A stretch of 64,000 nucleotides of DNA from Micropterix aruncella (GCA_944548615.1 OX155954.1:5514924-5578923), one strand, 5' to 3'; numbered from the stretch's first letter, positions 37,545 to 48,699 are shown. Numbers and translations are program-made. Notes: generated by a model not told the origin, from the sequence alone.

Positions 37545-38690
37545 ATTTTTTATAAAACGGTAACGTCACGAACCTAATAGATTCGCGTCACGAAGCTCTC
37601 TGCGGATTAAAACAAGCTAGTGTGTTCGAAGTGTGTCGAAAGAAATGTTTTATTATTATTATTATTTTCACTACAAATGTTACATTTTTGTGTTATGCTA
37701 TTCTTTATAGAAACCCTTCGGTTTTTTGTGGACTTGTTAGCATTACACTGTATAAAGTGCCACGGTAGTAGTTTTATATAAATGTTATTAGTTCGAAATA
37801 AAAAAGTCGTTTAAATCGAAATAAAAAAGTTACACTTTTATTATTTTATTCCATTTAAGAAAAAGATAATTTTTGAAGATTCAAAACAAATAACATTCAT
37901 ATCTATACTTTCATCACCTTTTTTTAAAAAATATTGAAATTGCGAAAATACTGGAAACATTGAACGGAATGTTCCACAGACCTATATGAAAGAACAGCCT
38001 CTTATGAATTACGAGAATGCACGTAGGCGGAAGAAACAAGCTTTTAAACCTCGTTAATTTCAGTTTCGCTCCGTGTACGCAGGGGCTCCTTAAGTAACTA
38101 ACTTTTTTTTCAGGAACAGTAATGACGGTGTTGTGAAAAGAATGTTTTCCTCAATAATTGAATCAATATGGCAGATATACATCTTGCAAGCAACATCTTT
38201 AACAAATACCATCTGCTCAAGATTTAGAAATTACGAAAGATAAATGCTGAGGAAAATGCTCGAACAAGCTTGAAACCTGACACACGTAATAATAATATAC
38301 AAGCTTCTCTAAGGAAAAACAATCACGAAATTAGGACATCTAGATGGTCACAAACCTGCACAGAAAGTCATACATACAGCCGCATGGCGATACTCATCAG
38401 TCAACTGCCAGTCGGAAGGTAGAAAGAACGATACACAAAGAAAGATTCTCATAATCACGACATGGGGTACTTTGATAAAACAAAAGAGGAATGGGAAGAA
38501 TTGACACAAGACAAAGCCAAAATGTGAAAAACAGTGCAGGAAGAATGTAAAATGGATGAAACTAATACGGAAACTAACGAAGAGGAATCGATGGACGATA
38601 CAAGGAGACATCAAACGACAAGAAAAATCATTCAGAATATACTAAATATTATGGACAAAATAAGTGAGAAGGAAAAGAATAAATACTATA
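37545..38690. other. Non-coding stretch
   Basis: No recognised gene. A Glu/Thr-rich 75-codon frame at 38534-38761 has no conserved partner. Confidence 0.4.
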
Positions 38691-38694
38691 CCCT

Positions 38695-38905
38695 CTCCGC
38701 CCACCCTCTCAATCCTACATCATCGTTATTCTACTTTCCCACATCGGCTTTAAGTTGCTAGTATACTGGTCGATTAATTTACTTTTTCTTCCCTTCCTTA
38801 AAGGCAGGTGCTCCTCAACCTTAAAAAGTGCCCCCTGATGTATTCGCTTTACCGTCTCAGGAGCAGTCGTCGCAAGGGGGGCACAATTCACTAATTCATT
38901 CATTC
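38695..38905 (-). repeat. Coding-like dispersed repeat V, copy 2
   Basis: Reverse orientation. It reads NCAPLATTAPETVKRIHQGA then LFKVEEHLPLRKGRKSKLID and QYTSNLKP in one frame of 62 codons. About four fifths of the nucleotides match 20915-21085 by eye. Shared peptide pattern: FKVEEHLxLRKxxKxKSxDQ. Origin unknown; probably an unrecognised transposon ORF. Confidence 0.6.
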
Positions 38906-39007
38906 TCTATTTTGGATGTGAATTTCATTCAATAATTTCTTTATACTGACCATTCATTATTACAATATTTAGCATATAATATAGATCATTCATTACTACA
39001 TTATCTA

Positions 39008-39757
39008 TCTATACTAATATTATAAAGAAGTAAAGTTTGAGACGTTGTAGGAAGTAATCTCTGGATCTACAGAACCGATTTTGAAAATTCTTTTACCAAT
39101 ACAAAGCCACGTTATTTGTGAGTGTCATAGGCTATACATATATTGATCCGAAAAATGAAAAGACTTTTACGTGGTAGTCCGATTTGCAAAGATTTTGGAG
39201 AATCGGATTTGATCGGATTTGCGGAGAAAAACGGTCGAACGAAAACGTTTCTAACTAACGCTGCCTTAACGATGAGAGATATATGATTAAGTTCTAGAGA
39301 AAAGTTGTAGAGCTCGAAAACGCCTACAAAAAAGTCAGCGACAGCATATGTCTAACTTTTATATTTAAGTCACAAAAAGTAGTATTTTATATTAAAAAAA
39401 TAATTTAAATCGTTAGGTCATGTTTATTGGTCATATTATCAACAATTATGAATTCTCATCAAAATAAGTAAATTTATCGTCTCAAGTGTTTAAAACAAAA
39501 GACTTTTCCCTTTTACTGCATAAATGGTTAGAGATAAGACACTTACAAATAAGACACTCACAAGAAGACACTCACAAATAACAGTAATATAGTCAAATTG
39601 GCATGCAAATACATACATACATATGCAGTAAAAATATAACCCTTCTTTTGGCAGTCAGGAAATAAATCATAGCACTCAGTACTAACCGAACCACACTCAT
39701 AATTTCATCACAAGTAAAAAGTTTCACCGCCCAACGAAGTGGGCACTGGTCAGCTAG
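39008..39757 (+). mobile_element. Non-autonomous Helitron H750, copy 2
   Basis: Starts TCTATACTAATATTATAAAG after A and ends GCCCA-ACGAAG-TGGGC, ACTGGTCAGCTAG before T. 750 bp. Nearly the same as 15903-16651, including the CATACATACATATGCAG block and CCCTTCTTTTGGCAGTCAGG. The correct TC start makes this the better-preserved copy. Confidence 0.9.
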
Positions 39758-39759
39758 TG

Positions 39760-40440
39760 TAAGAATATTTTGTTTTAAATTTAGTTATCATATCTTCTGC
39801 GCCTTACAATATAAGGATCGGATACTTTCATGCCACAAAAAAACTTTTAAAATGTTGACCGGATCTTTAAAAACTCATGATGATTTCATCTCACGTATGT
39901 TGTACATTAGGCAATGGAATTTCATCCAAAGTACTCGAATGATTTATTCTAATTCGAAAACTCAATTCGTATCTTGTGAAAGTGGCTTTTTAAATGTGAA
40001 ATCGTAAATACTGATTTTTGTTACTATACACGTTTGTCGTAAATAACACGGCGGCTTTGATGATGACCGCTTGTTTTCCGATTTACTCTCTCTCTCTCTT
40101 TCTCTATCGGGAGGTTTTTATATGTTATTTAGTTAGGCAATAGTAAGAAAATATCCTAACTAAAAGTATGCAAGTAAAAGTTTTACTACCGTCCGCCTGG
40201 CTGCTCGTACTTATCTGATGTAATATTTTAAGTATGTGCTGTGTGGGCATTGCAAAGAATGCCAATATTATGAAACGATTATGTTATCAGGCGCACCTTT
40301 ATCAAAATATTGATTGTGTTAGCCAACATTGCCGCGGGATAGTGAAAATGTCCTCTTAACTACAGCGCATAAGCGAGGTCAAATTAAACCACCAAGAAGT
40401 AATCATAGGTAGAAAAATCAAATCAGAGTAGAATAAAAAC
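39760..40440. other. Non-coding stretch with (CT)n run
   Basis: A CTCTCTCTCTCT run lies at about 40086-40100. No gene recognised. Confidence 0.4.
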
Positions 40441-40572
40441 AAAAAAAAATATATTAAAAAGAATAAAAAACACCTACCGTTACAAAAAGTGAACTACTGT
40501 ATTAATACATAATTGTTTTTACGGTTTTTTAAATAAATATCTGCGGATTACGTAGTTATTTATATACATATA

Positions 40573-41910
40573 CTAGCAGACCCGGCCACGCGTTGCTGTG
40601 GCTAAGGTTTTTGTTATATTACATTGTAAAAAACTATTTAAGAGGAATGGTAGGAGAACATCATTCATGGGGACCACCATGCTTTTAAACCTAGTGCCAT
40701 TTTTAAAAAAATATGGCGACCTCCATGACAGATTTTCTACTACCGTAACCCCTTAATACAATGAAATTATTATTTACGAACGAAGACGGAAACGTTAATG
40801 CTGGTATAAAAATCCACTGGATTGGGATTTGAAGGGGAAGGACTTTGAACACGATTGATTAAAATTTTCGTGCAGTTGATATTAAGCAAAAATCAATACA
40901 AAATAATTTATTTTAAAATTTATTATTATTTTTATTCAAGTTTGTAACAAATGAGTATATTACACAATTGTTAGTAAATAACATGTGACACTTAAACTTA
41001 TGAATGAGGTAGGTCTTAAATCTTTAACAATAATATTTATTATTTTGAATTCTAAATACTTTTAATTTCAATTTAATTTAGCACTAATCGGTGCACAATA
41101 TTTTTGGTTAACCTGTCTTTAGCTAACACAAATAGATTCGATGGTTTCCCTACACGTGAACATGCGACATATAGTTGCCCATGAGAAAAACATGGATTTT
41201 CCAAATCTAAACCACAAATGGACATTGTTTGGCCTTGAGACTTATTTATAGACATGGCCAAAGCTAAACGAATTGAAAACTGTAGCCTTCTGAAGGGTAT
41301 GGTAGAATCTGACGGTATCATTGGAATACGTGGCAACAGGACCACTTTTCCTTTAAACTTCCCAGTTAAAATGGTTGCTTCAAGAATATTTCCGGGGATC
41401 TTTATGATGACCAAACGCGTACCGTTGCATCTTGGTATGTATTGAATACTCGACCATTAACTGTTCGCAGAAATTCAAAAGATGTTGGTCCGGGAACATT
41501 CACCAATTACAAACGTAAATAGAAGCACTCACGTTGCTTTGGATGTACCGTGTGAAGTCGCCCCAATGTCTTAGCTTTGATTATGCCTGTAATGGAAGGA
41601 TGTGGTTGTCTTGTAGCTTATATGACACGTTTGTAGGTTTAACATAGCAGCGCCATCTTACTTACTCAATCCAGTCAACAGATATCGCCATCTGTTAAAA
41701 TCGTTTGGAGCTAACAGATAATTGTGAATGTCAAATAATAGACAATTAATTTGCAATAAAATAATATTGCGACTATAAATTGAGATGTAAGCTATCCTAT
41801 CTTTCAAGTTGGATCAAACTGCACACGGTGTGCAAATTTGATTCAAATCGGTTAAGTAGTTTAGGAGTCCATGCGGACAAACAACGTGACACGTAATTTA
41901 TATATTAAGA
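40573..41910 (-). mobile_element. Helitron, 1.34 kb, keeps the helicase C-terminus
   Basis: On the minus strand it starts TCTTAATATATAAATTACGT after A and ends with the hairpin GCCAC-AGCAACGC-GTGGC, CGGGTCTGCTAG before T. This is the pattern of the classical insect Helitron. The body is reduced to a 5' leader, the end of the helicase gene and the 3' UTR. It is nested in a repeat-M unit, so it is younger than that unit. Confidence 0.9.
41073..41437 (-). pseudogene. Helitron Rep/helicase, C-terminal ~120 codons
   Basis: Reads NGTRLVIIKIPGNILEATIL, then RLQFSIRLALAMSINKSQGQ, LENPCFSHGQLYVACSRVGK and KDRLTKNIVH, with an intact stop at the end. SINKSQGQ and the QLYVACSRV block are the last helicase motifs (V and VI) of the PIF1-like domain, and the RVGKPSNLFVL end is Helitron-typical. 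The Rep nuclease and helicase motifs I-IV are absent, so it cannot mobilise anything. Confidence 0.9.
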
Positions 41911-42689
41911 TGTATATTTCCGTAATGTATTTCGGTTCGAGCGTTTATAAGTTATAGTGGAAAAAAGAAACGGGAAACATACATAGATGAACCCTGAATA
42001 CATTACAATCCGTTTTTGTTGGGCATTCGTGAAAAAAAAAACACGACTGCTGTTACAGAAAGTGAACTATTGTATTTATAACTATTTTAGATATATTTAT
42101 GTAAATTCATTGACGTTTGGAATTTGGACATTTAGACAACTAGTTAGTTGATATTTGGACAGAAGATGTACCCTATGACAAAACTATTCTAACAATAGCA
42201 CACACTTCTAAATCGGTTCGAGCGTTTGGAAATAATAATGGAATTAAGAAACGGAAATATACATAAATAAACCCTAAACACTTTAGACCTCTTTTTTGTT
42301 GAGAAGTCGTGTAAAAAACACGATGTCGTTACAGAAAGTGGACTATTGTATTTATAATTATTTTCATCACGGCTTATTAATGAAATATTTCTGGTTTATG
42401 TATGTATCCATATAGATAGATGCATATTTCCAATGTACTCAATCAGACCTTTCATTTGACAGTAAACACGATATATTTATGATATTTCGATATTTCGATA
42501 GTTAAGGTACCATATGACACTCAGGATGACATAACGATTCTAAAACTATGACACACGTCTAAATTTGGTTAATATTTTAGAAGTTATGGTGGAATAAAGA
42601 ATCGAAAAACATACATATTATTATGTAGATGAACCCTGAACACATTACACTTTTTTTGTTGCGGAGTGGTGTAAAAAATACGTTTCACG

Positions 42690-43055
42690 AATTTTCGTTG
42701 TCTACTGTAAACTCTTAAAAAATGCTATACCGTATCTCAACATTGCTGACTAGCCCTTTACGGCACTGAATTGCAGTTCTGCATCATACCATTCGAACTC
42801 CCGATTTCTTTCAACAAACAAAAAATTACATTTCGCGCAGTGTTATATCTATATAGGAAAGCATTCTTGCGAATTAGATAGTTTTAATAATGTGGTGGGC
42901 GATATTTTACATTGTGTGGCCACTTGAAGTGAGAATTAGACGTTGGTTCATACGACTATTTTATCGTTTTAAACACGCTTTTATTAGGTCGACCTGTATG
43001 TAAATAACTATGTAATGGAATCTAAGGTAACTAATTTAACCATCTTCCAAGGATC
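42690..43055. other. Non-coding stretch
   Basis: Nothing recognised. Confidence 0.4.
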
Positions 43056-43059
43056 GCAG

Positions 43060-43345
43060 TGTCATGAAAATTGGCAGCTGTATGTAGTTCTGATGACAAT
43101 ACAATAATATGACAATACTGTCGAACTGATCTGATGATGGAGTCGGAAGATATGAAGTGAAACTTCATGATGGAACATCGTATCATAGTTGTGTTTGGAC
43201 TTGTTAGAAAAGTCTTGGAATGAACTTTGACCACGATTAGATTTCAAGGTCTGATGATGAAGCCCGAAGATAGGCACTGGCATTCTATGATGGAATATCG
43301 TATCATAGCCTTGTGTATGTAAATATCGTATCATAGCCCAAAAGC
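43060..43345. repeat. Diverged ~120-bp tandem repeat
   Basis: CTGATGATGGAGTCGGAAGAT near 43132 is matched by CTGATGATGAAGCCCGAAGA near 43250. Both are followed by GGAA(C/T)ATCGTATCATAG, with a third partial ATATCGTATCATAGCC near 43323. The family is unknown to me. Confidence 0.7.
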
Positions 43346-43830
43346 GTGTTTTTAGTGTTTTTTTTAAACTATTAACTTATTTTTAAATATGACAATGTGT
43401 AATGCATGGCTGTTATATAGAATAATTTATGCTGACACCAACAATAAGGACCGGGTGCTAAGTTCGGCTGATTTTCTACTAGAATTTGCTGAGACATTAG
43501 TAAAATATTAAAAAACGAACCGACAAAAAGAGGAAATGGCCATGTCACTATGTTAAACCGAAAGAAGTAAGATTGGACCAATTAGGACACTGGCCTATAT
43601 GGACTGAAGAAAGCCTGAGATGCTAACTTCCAAGATGTAAAGGAATAGCCGAAACCTAATGTCAGAAATGTGGTGTAACCTTATGTTTTAACATCATGAT
43701 GCACTTTTGCATCACCATGTTTTTTTCGAAAATAAAGATTTTTTCTAACGTATGATTTTTTTCACTAATTTCCCATTATCTATATTCTCTGTATCGCCTA
43801 TTGGCAATGAAAAAAAATTAAAGAAAGTCC

Positions 43831-44130
43831 TTGGGCCGTAAAGGGCTAGGGCGGGTATTTGACGAATCATACAACTTTGATAAAACTGAACAGCAGATGC
43901 CAACATTAACAAAATACACGAAAGAGTTGGTCCAAACATTATTTTTAGTAGAGCCCCAAGTACTTATTATTATAATTAAAAATTTAACTGGTTTGAAAGG
44001 GCGAAAGACTATGCACAACAGAAAACTTTTAATTGAAAATACAATGTTTGCACTTAAACAATTAAAATACAAAATGGCGAGCTTATTGCCACGTGACAAT
44101 GTCTTGTGGACTGGAAATAAAGATTATTAA
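43831..44130 (+). CDS. Unidentified small ORF, 99 codons
   Basis: An open frame that starts at an alternative codon (the first ATG is at about codon 23) and ends at TAA 44128-44130. It is Lys/Leu-rich (EQQMPTLTKYTKELVQ, KLLIENTMFALKQLKY). No motif, signal peptide or membrane segment is evident. It may be the tail of a decayed transposon gene or chance. No neighbour supports it. Confidence 0.25.
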   Translation: MGRKGLGRVFDESYNFDKTEQQMPTLTKYTKELVQTLFLVEPQVLIIIIKNLTGLKGRKTMHNRKLLIENTMFALKQLKYKMASLLPRDNVLWTGNKDY

Positions 44131-44235
44131 ACAGATGTTATTCTGCCTAAAATACAAACTTACTATGTTTAAAACTAAAAAATCCCGAAGAGTGGAAATT
44201 GGAAGAGGAAGGAGAAAAAGAAAATCAAGAACTGG

Positions 44236-44748
44236 TTACTGCTTAGAAAAGTAATACTTTTTGAGGCGATTCTTGAATGATTCTAAAGAAGGCGAGTTTC
44301 GTATATTAACTGGGAGATCGTTCCAGAGTCTTGCACCATGGACCCAGGAAGTAGGAGTAGAAATCTGTATTATGACGAAGAACTTTGTGTAAATTGTCAG
44401 AGGCTGACCGAAGTACGAGACCGTGGGAACTTTATGGTTCAAAAAGCTCGTGGAAATAGGATGATGTTGACTGGAAGAGTACACGATAGAGAAGAGCAAG
44501 TACATGAACCTTTCTCCTTTGGCGTACTGACAACCACTTTAACCGTGCCATTTATTCGGCCACGTGATCAAACTTACGTTTAAGTTTCTTGAGTAGATTC
44601 TCTGATAAATTGAGAATAAGCAACATAGGTTCATATTCTGCTGCATATTCAATAAAAGGTAAGATAAGATACCATGCATGAGCTGAATATTAGTCAATAT
44701 TCGCCTTCTCGAGAAAAAATAATGTGTATCATCAGCAAAATATGAAAT
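44236..44748 (-). pseudogene. LINE ORF2 end, decayed
   Basis: Minus strand. One frame reads IEYAAEYEPMLLILNLSENL then KKLKRKFDHVAE and, after one stop, RLKWLSVRQRRKVHVLALLY and RVLF. Another frame then gives WVHGARLWNDLPVNIRNSPS followed by LESFKNRLKKYYFSKQ and a stop. This is the post-RT region and C-terminus of a CR1-like LINE with one frameshift and a few stops. A YFADDTHYFF segment at its upstream edge resembles the RT YxDD box but may be coincidental. Confidence 0.85.
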
Positions 44749-44960
44749 CAAATCAAATCATATTTATTTTCAAAAACCCGTTTAGGTTGTAGAAAATACA
44801 GACATGAATTGTAACAATTCAAACCAACAATTCAAATGTAACAATTTAATAAAAAAATTGTACAACAAATATGGTTTCGTTCATTTTATAAACTCGACCT
44901 AATTATTAATATCATTCAAGTTTTGTGGCAGCTTGTTATAAAAACATCTTATTTAATAAA
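44745..44960 (-). mobile_element. LINE 3' tail with (TGATT)n end
   Basis: Minus strand: GGGTTTTTGAAAATAAATAT followed by GATTTGATTTGATTT, a LINE-type UTR and simple tail, abutting the upstream edge of the LINE fragment at 44748. Its body to the right is unrecognised. Confidence 0.5.
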
Positions 44961-44964
44961 TAGA

Positions 44965-45555
44965 CCCATGAGACATACACAGTACGTACTCCACCCAAGC
45001 ACATTTCAATGGTCTGATAGGTTTTTAGAAGGAGTTTATAAGCAGATTTTAAAATGACGCGGACTCTAGGTAATTCATCAATATGAATTTTGTAATCTTT
45101 ATAACATGGACTCATCCAGAAAATTTGGGTTATGGCTGTAGCTTATTCACATACGAAAACGCAACCAAGTATTCACCAAAGAGTATATTACCTACATCTT
45201 ATGCCATACAGGCCCTTCTATCGGAAAACTTTCTTCAACATCGCTTAAGGTTGATACAATCGCAAGTTTTTTCGAAATACGATTAATTTGTAAACTTATA
45301 TATGCCTCACTAATACACATTAACTATTGTTTTTATAACACTATGTAGGTAACTGCAATCGCTACTCGTGCGCGCGATTGGCGTCCGCTCTCGGGGACGC
45401 CGAAGTCGATTTTCAGTCGAGAGAAAAAAGCGCAAATACAACAGCGGGTCGCAAAGAGAGCGGTATCGCTGCAGTGACGTATTCTGGCATTGCCGATATC
45501 GATATCGGTCGGTGGATGGTACTAATCGAAAATATATCACATAGTTATGATGCGA
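44965..45555. other. Non-coding stretch
   Basis: CG-rich patch at 45368-45500. No supported gene. Confidence 0.35.
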
Positions 45556-45561
45556 CCTGCT

Positions 45562-45990
45562 TTTTATACTACTGCCCAACAAAAAAATTGTGTAATGTGT
45601 TAAGGGTTTATCTATGAATGTTTTCCGTTTCTTTATTCCATCATAACTTCTAAACGCTTGAACGATTTAGAAGTATGTGGTATTGTTAGAATTGTTATGT
45701 CATCCCGAGTGCCATAGGGTACTTTAACTGTACAAAGATCAAGTGAGTAGTTGTTTACATGTCCAAATGCCGAAATGTCAATAAATTAACATACATTTAT
45801 CGTGTTTAGAGTCAAGTGAAACGTCTGATTCAGTACATTCCGGAAATATATATGTATATCTACATGGATAAATACATAAACCACAAATATTTCACAAAAA
45901 AGCCGTAATAAAAATAATTATAAATATAATAGTTCACTTTCTGTAAAGGCAGTCGTGTTTTTCATTCTTTTAAAAATATTTACTTGTTTG
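45562..45990 (-). repeat. Repeat M, copy in reverse, near complete
   Basis: Starts with the complement of GTTGGGCAGTAGTATAAAAA and ends with GGCAGTCGTGTTTTTCATTC, then TTTACTTGTTT (leader). Both terminal repeats are present. Confidence 0.9.
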
Positions 45991-46462
45991 ATGTAAGGTG
46001 GTGTGTGGATAAGAACTGGTGCCGTGATACTAGTTTGCTATAAAATATTCGAATCGGTCTTGCATGACAGCATTCAGTCTTTCGTAGACTTGTGGCTGTC
46101 TGATTATCTGCACGGCTTCCGAAAAACTGGGGGTGTCTAACACAACGGGCGAACCTGTCTCCCCAGAAAGTTATAACGGCATCAGGTCGTTCTATCTCCC
46201 ATGGAGTGAACGTGAAAGAGATAGCAGACCAAAGACAATTCACTGTCTAACTAGACGAACAAAGCCGTAAGAATAAAACGCCTCACCATCAAGGCACTAA
46301 GAAGAGGACCCAGCGGGCAAACCTCGCTTTCTTACTACATGATCTGGACCGATTTCTTCATCTTCCAGTCTGGTCACAGATTCAAAATCGCTCGCGCGGC
46401 CTCTTCCTCATTTTAGCGGTAATTCAGTTCGAATTTAACGCGGACTGCGGCGCCTTTAATAA

Positions 46463-46562
46463 GTCCGCCATGTGTGCATAAATTGTTTTTTTTTATAAAA
46501 CCATTGTAATATTAATTAAGTAATGTTTTTTTAGCACAATAAATTTATTCTATTCTATTCTA
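46463..46562 (+). mobile_element. LINE 3' tail inserted in repeat G
   Basis: CGCCATGTGTGCATAAATTG, TTATAAAACCATTGTAATAT, GCACAATAAA and a TTCTATTCTATTCTA tail; same LINE end as 17885-18012. It interrupts the GC-rich repeat, whose sequence resumes after 46563. Confidence 0.8.
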
Positions 46563-46827
46563 TTTGATCGCGATCGGGTGTTCAAAGGATCGTTTTAATG
46601 TTGGCTGACATCAGGTCAACAATCACCCCGCTGCGTAGGAAACGTACCTCTTCAGACTCTCCCGGTTATTCGCCGGAGTGCACAGTCGATTGTCAAACGC
46701 CGCACGATACGCAAACCGGCCAGAATCGCCCGAAGTGTTCCCCCAGATTTGAACATCCCATCCTAGCTGTTAACGACTGGGCTTACAGCCGCAAGCAGGG
46801 TTCACAGAGTCCATTCCAGGTTAGTCC

Positions 46828-46882
46828 CTCTTAAAGGAGGCTACCGGATGGTTGCCTCCTTTAAGAGAAGGCAACCATCCGG
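46828..46882. repeat. Two overlapping, mutually exclusive perfect hairpins
   Basis: CTCTTAAAGGAGGC (46828-46841) pairs with GCCTCCTTTAAGAG (46854-46867). CCGGATGGTTGCCT (46844-46857) pairs with AGGCAACCATCCGG (46869-46882). Each stem is 14 bp without mismatch, and the two share bases. The sister copy at ~53045 has neither duplication. Confidence 0.95.
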
Positions 46883-47054
46883 AGCGGCACCGTGTCATCA
46901 GGCCCAAGCTGTACGGAACAGACAGATACCAAACGCTTCCGGACAAAACAATCTACTGTACAATGTACCTACACGCTCCAATTTATTAATTTTGGCGGAT
47001 TAGGCCGCGAATGACTTTGCAAGTGGACTTTGCTTACTTCGCTATGGCCAAGGA

Positions 47055-47200
47055 TTCGATAGAATAGAATAGACTTTTGTCGCTCAACTGTGCGAGGATC
47101 GTACAAATGGTCAGATACTTATATGGTACCATACAGTTAGTCATTAGGAGTGCAATATTAATCTTATGTCTCTAAAAATAAACGTTAAGTATACGTGAAT
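47055..47200 (-). mobile_element. LINE 3' tail, minus strand
   Basis: Reverse strand ends AAAAGTCTATTCTATTCTATCG, a (TTCTA)-type tail preceded by UTR-like sequence. The 5' limit is unknown. Confidence 0.45.
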
Positions 47201-47204
47201 TTAT

Positions 47205-47830
47205 ATATAAATAAATGCCTTCAAGTATTTTTCACAAAGCCGCGTGCAGCTTAAATTCTTATTGCTTCTGGCCTCGAGCTAAAAGAAGTAGAAAGCGTGC
47301 CTCTCTTGCGCGATGTCTCGCTGATTTTTCGATATCTCGCCTTTTCTGAATGCGCCCTCGTATACGCAAAAGGTTTATACAAGTAACGGCTGCTTAGATG
47401 GAAGACTTGCCATAAGTCAAAACCATAATGCATGCGCCGCTGCACGTTGTGCGCTTTCACTTTCGGAGGGGAAATATTCATAAGCATTTGCATTTCCCTA
47501 TGCGAAAAGACGCACAGGCGCACGTTTTAAACGGTTTCTTATCTCTTGCCGCAAGGTCGTGACATTGCAGGAATAGGAATACCAATAATGGAATCGCGCA
47601 TTGCGGATTTCGCAAGATTGTCGATTACGCCTACGCCGAAGGCAATGTTTTGCCGGAGGAGAATTTTAGCCAAAAAGAAGGGGATATCAAAATTGAAAAT
47701 CAATTTATGTTATTTGTCAATATCAATATATATTATATAGGATCTTTTAAATGTAATCCAATCGCTGACCGAATGACCCACGCCTTGAGAAATGTATAAG
47801 ATTTTTGCATATAAAAGGTTCTAAAGATTT
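47205..47830. other. Non-coding stretch
   Basis: No supported gene. A 90-codon minus-strand frame (47523-47251) lacks recognisable motifs. Confidence 0.35.
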
Positions 47831-47836
47831 TTTCTT

Positions 47837-48607
47837 TACCTTGGCTACTGGCTTACACAAAACTGGGACAGTGAAGTGGAGATCAAGACTCGCATCGAAA
47901 TTGCACGCAGCGCTTTTGGAAAAATGAAAAAGGTCCTTTGCAATCGAAGCCTGAAAATCCCACTTCGAGTGCGTTTTCTCCAGTGCTACATCTGACTCAT
48001 ACTTCTAGATTTTTTCATGTTAAACCAGTGAAATAATTACATTTTTAATAAGATATTATAATTAGCAGATAAGTCAATTTAGCAGATAAGTAAATTTGTC
48101 AATCTGTTTTAATAACAGGTAATTGTGAGATACATAGTTTTACGCATTATCACCATAAATGTACCACCACAATTTCGGACAATAAAAATATTTCTATTTC
48201 TATTTCTATTTCTATACGGATATGAGGCATGGACTATTAAGGAAGATCTCAGGAAACGTATAGAATCATTCGAGATGTGGGCATACAAACGCATGATGTC
48301 GTTATCTTGGCCTCAGAAAGTCACCAATGAGGAAGTTCTACGGCGTGTCGGCCAAAAACGCAAGATGTGGAAGACAATCAAACATCGCAAAGCTGCATAC
48401 CTGGGTCACGTGCTTAGGTACGACAGGTACGAACTCCTGCAACTCATTATGATGGCAAAATCTGAAGGGAAGGGGAGATCTAGCCGCATACGGAAATCTT
48501 GGTTGAGGAACAATCGAGAATAGACCGGGATTACGAGTGTCGCCGAATTTTTTTCCCTGGCAAAGTACACAAAGAAGTATGCAGAGCTGACTGCCAAACT
48601 TCACTAG
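47837..48607 (+). pseudogene. LINE RT C-terminal region, split by a 207-bp LINE tail
   Basis: 47837-48007 reads YLGYWLTQNWDSEVEIKTRI then EIARSAFGKMKKVLCN and ends RFLQCYI, one stop, LILL. After an insert the same frame resumes at 48215 with YGYEAWTIKEDLRKRIESFE, MWAYKRMMSLSW, NEEVLRRV, YLGHVLRYDRYELLQLI and, past a stop at 48521, TKKYAELTAKLH with the terminal stop 48605-48607. This is the domain behind RT in endonuclease-RT LINEs common in Lepidoptera. Two in-frame stops mark it as dead. Confidence 0.85.
48008..48214 (+). mobile_element. 207-bp 5'-truncated LINE tail inside another LINE
   Basis: Ends TTTCTATTTCTATTTCTA. The pentamer TTCTA stands on both sides (48003-48007 and 48210-48214) and may be the target duplication, blurred by the tail. 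Removing it joins the host LINE frame exactly. Confidence 0.75.
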
Positions 48608-48656
48608 TTGGAGATGCACCCTAAGAAGCAGAAGAAAGATTTTGTCTTTGAATTAC

Positions 48657-48697
48657 GTAGCCCTACGCTATAACATTCTGTTATAGCGTAGGGCTAC
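48657..48697. repeat. Perfect 18-bp-stem hairpin
   Basis: GTAGCCCTACGCTATAAC, loop ATTCT, GTTATAGCGTAGGGCTAC. Immediately downstream of the LINE fragment. There is no T run after it and no gene for it to terminate. Confidence 0.95.
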
Positions 48698-48699
48698 TG

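Larger units (their letters stand above)
40446..42672 (+). repeat. Array of three repeat-M units, first one split by a Helitron
   Basis: Unit 1 (40446-40572 and 41911-42037) has the leader and is cut by the Helitron 40573-41910. Its end GGGCATTCGTG runs straight into the next left end AACACGACTGCTGTTACAGA. Unit 2 (to ~42319) has internal deletions. Unit 3 (~42320-42672) starts AACACGATGTCGTTACAGAA and ends GTTGCGGAGTGGTGT. Only unit 1 has the ATATATTAAAAAGAATAAAA leader. Confidence 0.85.
46124..46925 (-). repeat. Repeat G, subfamily 2, copy 1, with insertions
   Basis: Reverse of the G orientation. Matches 52495-53155 block for block: CGGGCGAACCTGTCTCCCCAG, CCAGCGGGCAAACC, TCCAGTCTGGTCACAGATTC, GCGGTAATTCAGTTCGAATT, GGAGTGCACAGTCGATTG. 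The same blocks align weakly with the reverse of subfamily 1 (for example the GTGCA-CAGTCGATTG region). A LINE tail has inserted at 46463 and a snap-back duplication lies at 46828. Confidence 0.85.

Noticed and set aside
43060..43345. CRISPR-like direct repeats
   Set aside because: Units are long, diverged and contiguous, without equal spacers; a simple tandem repeat in an insect genome.
45083..45286. 67-codon ORF
   Set aside because: Chance frame near a LINE tail in the opposite orientation; no motif.
48657..48697. Transcription terminator
   Set aside because: Rho-independent terminators are bacterial; this is eukaryotic DNA with no T run and no adjacent gene.
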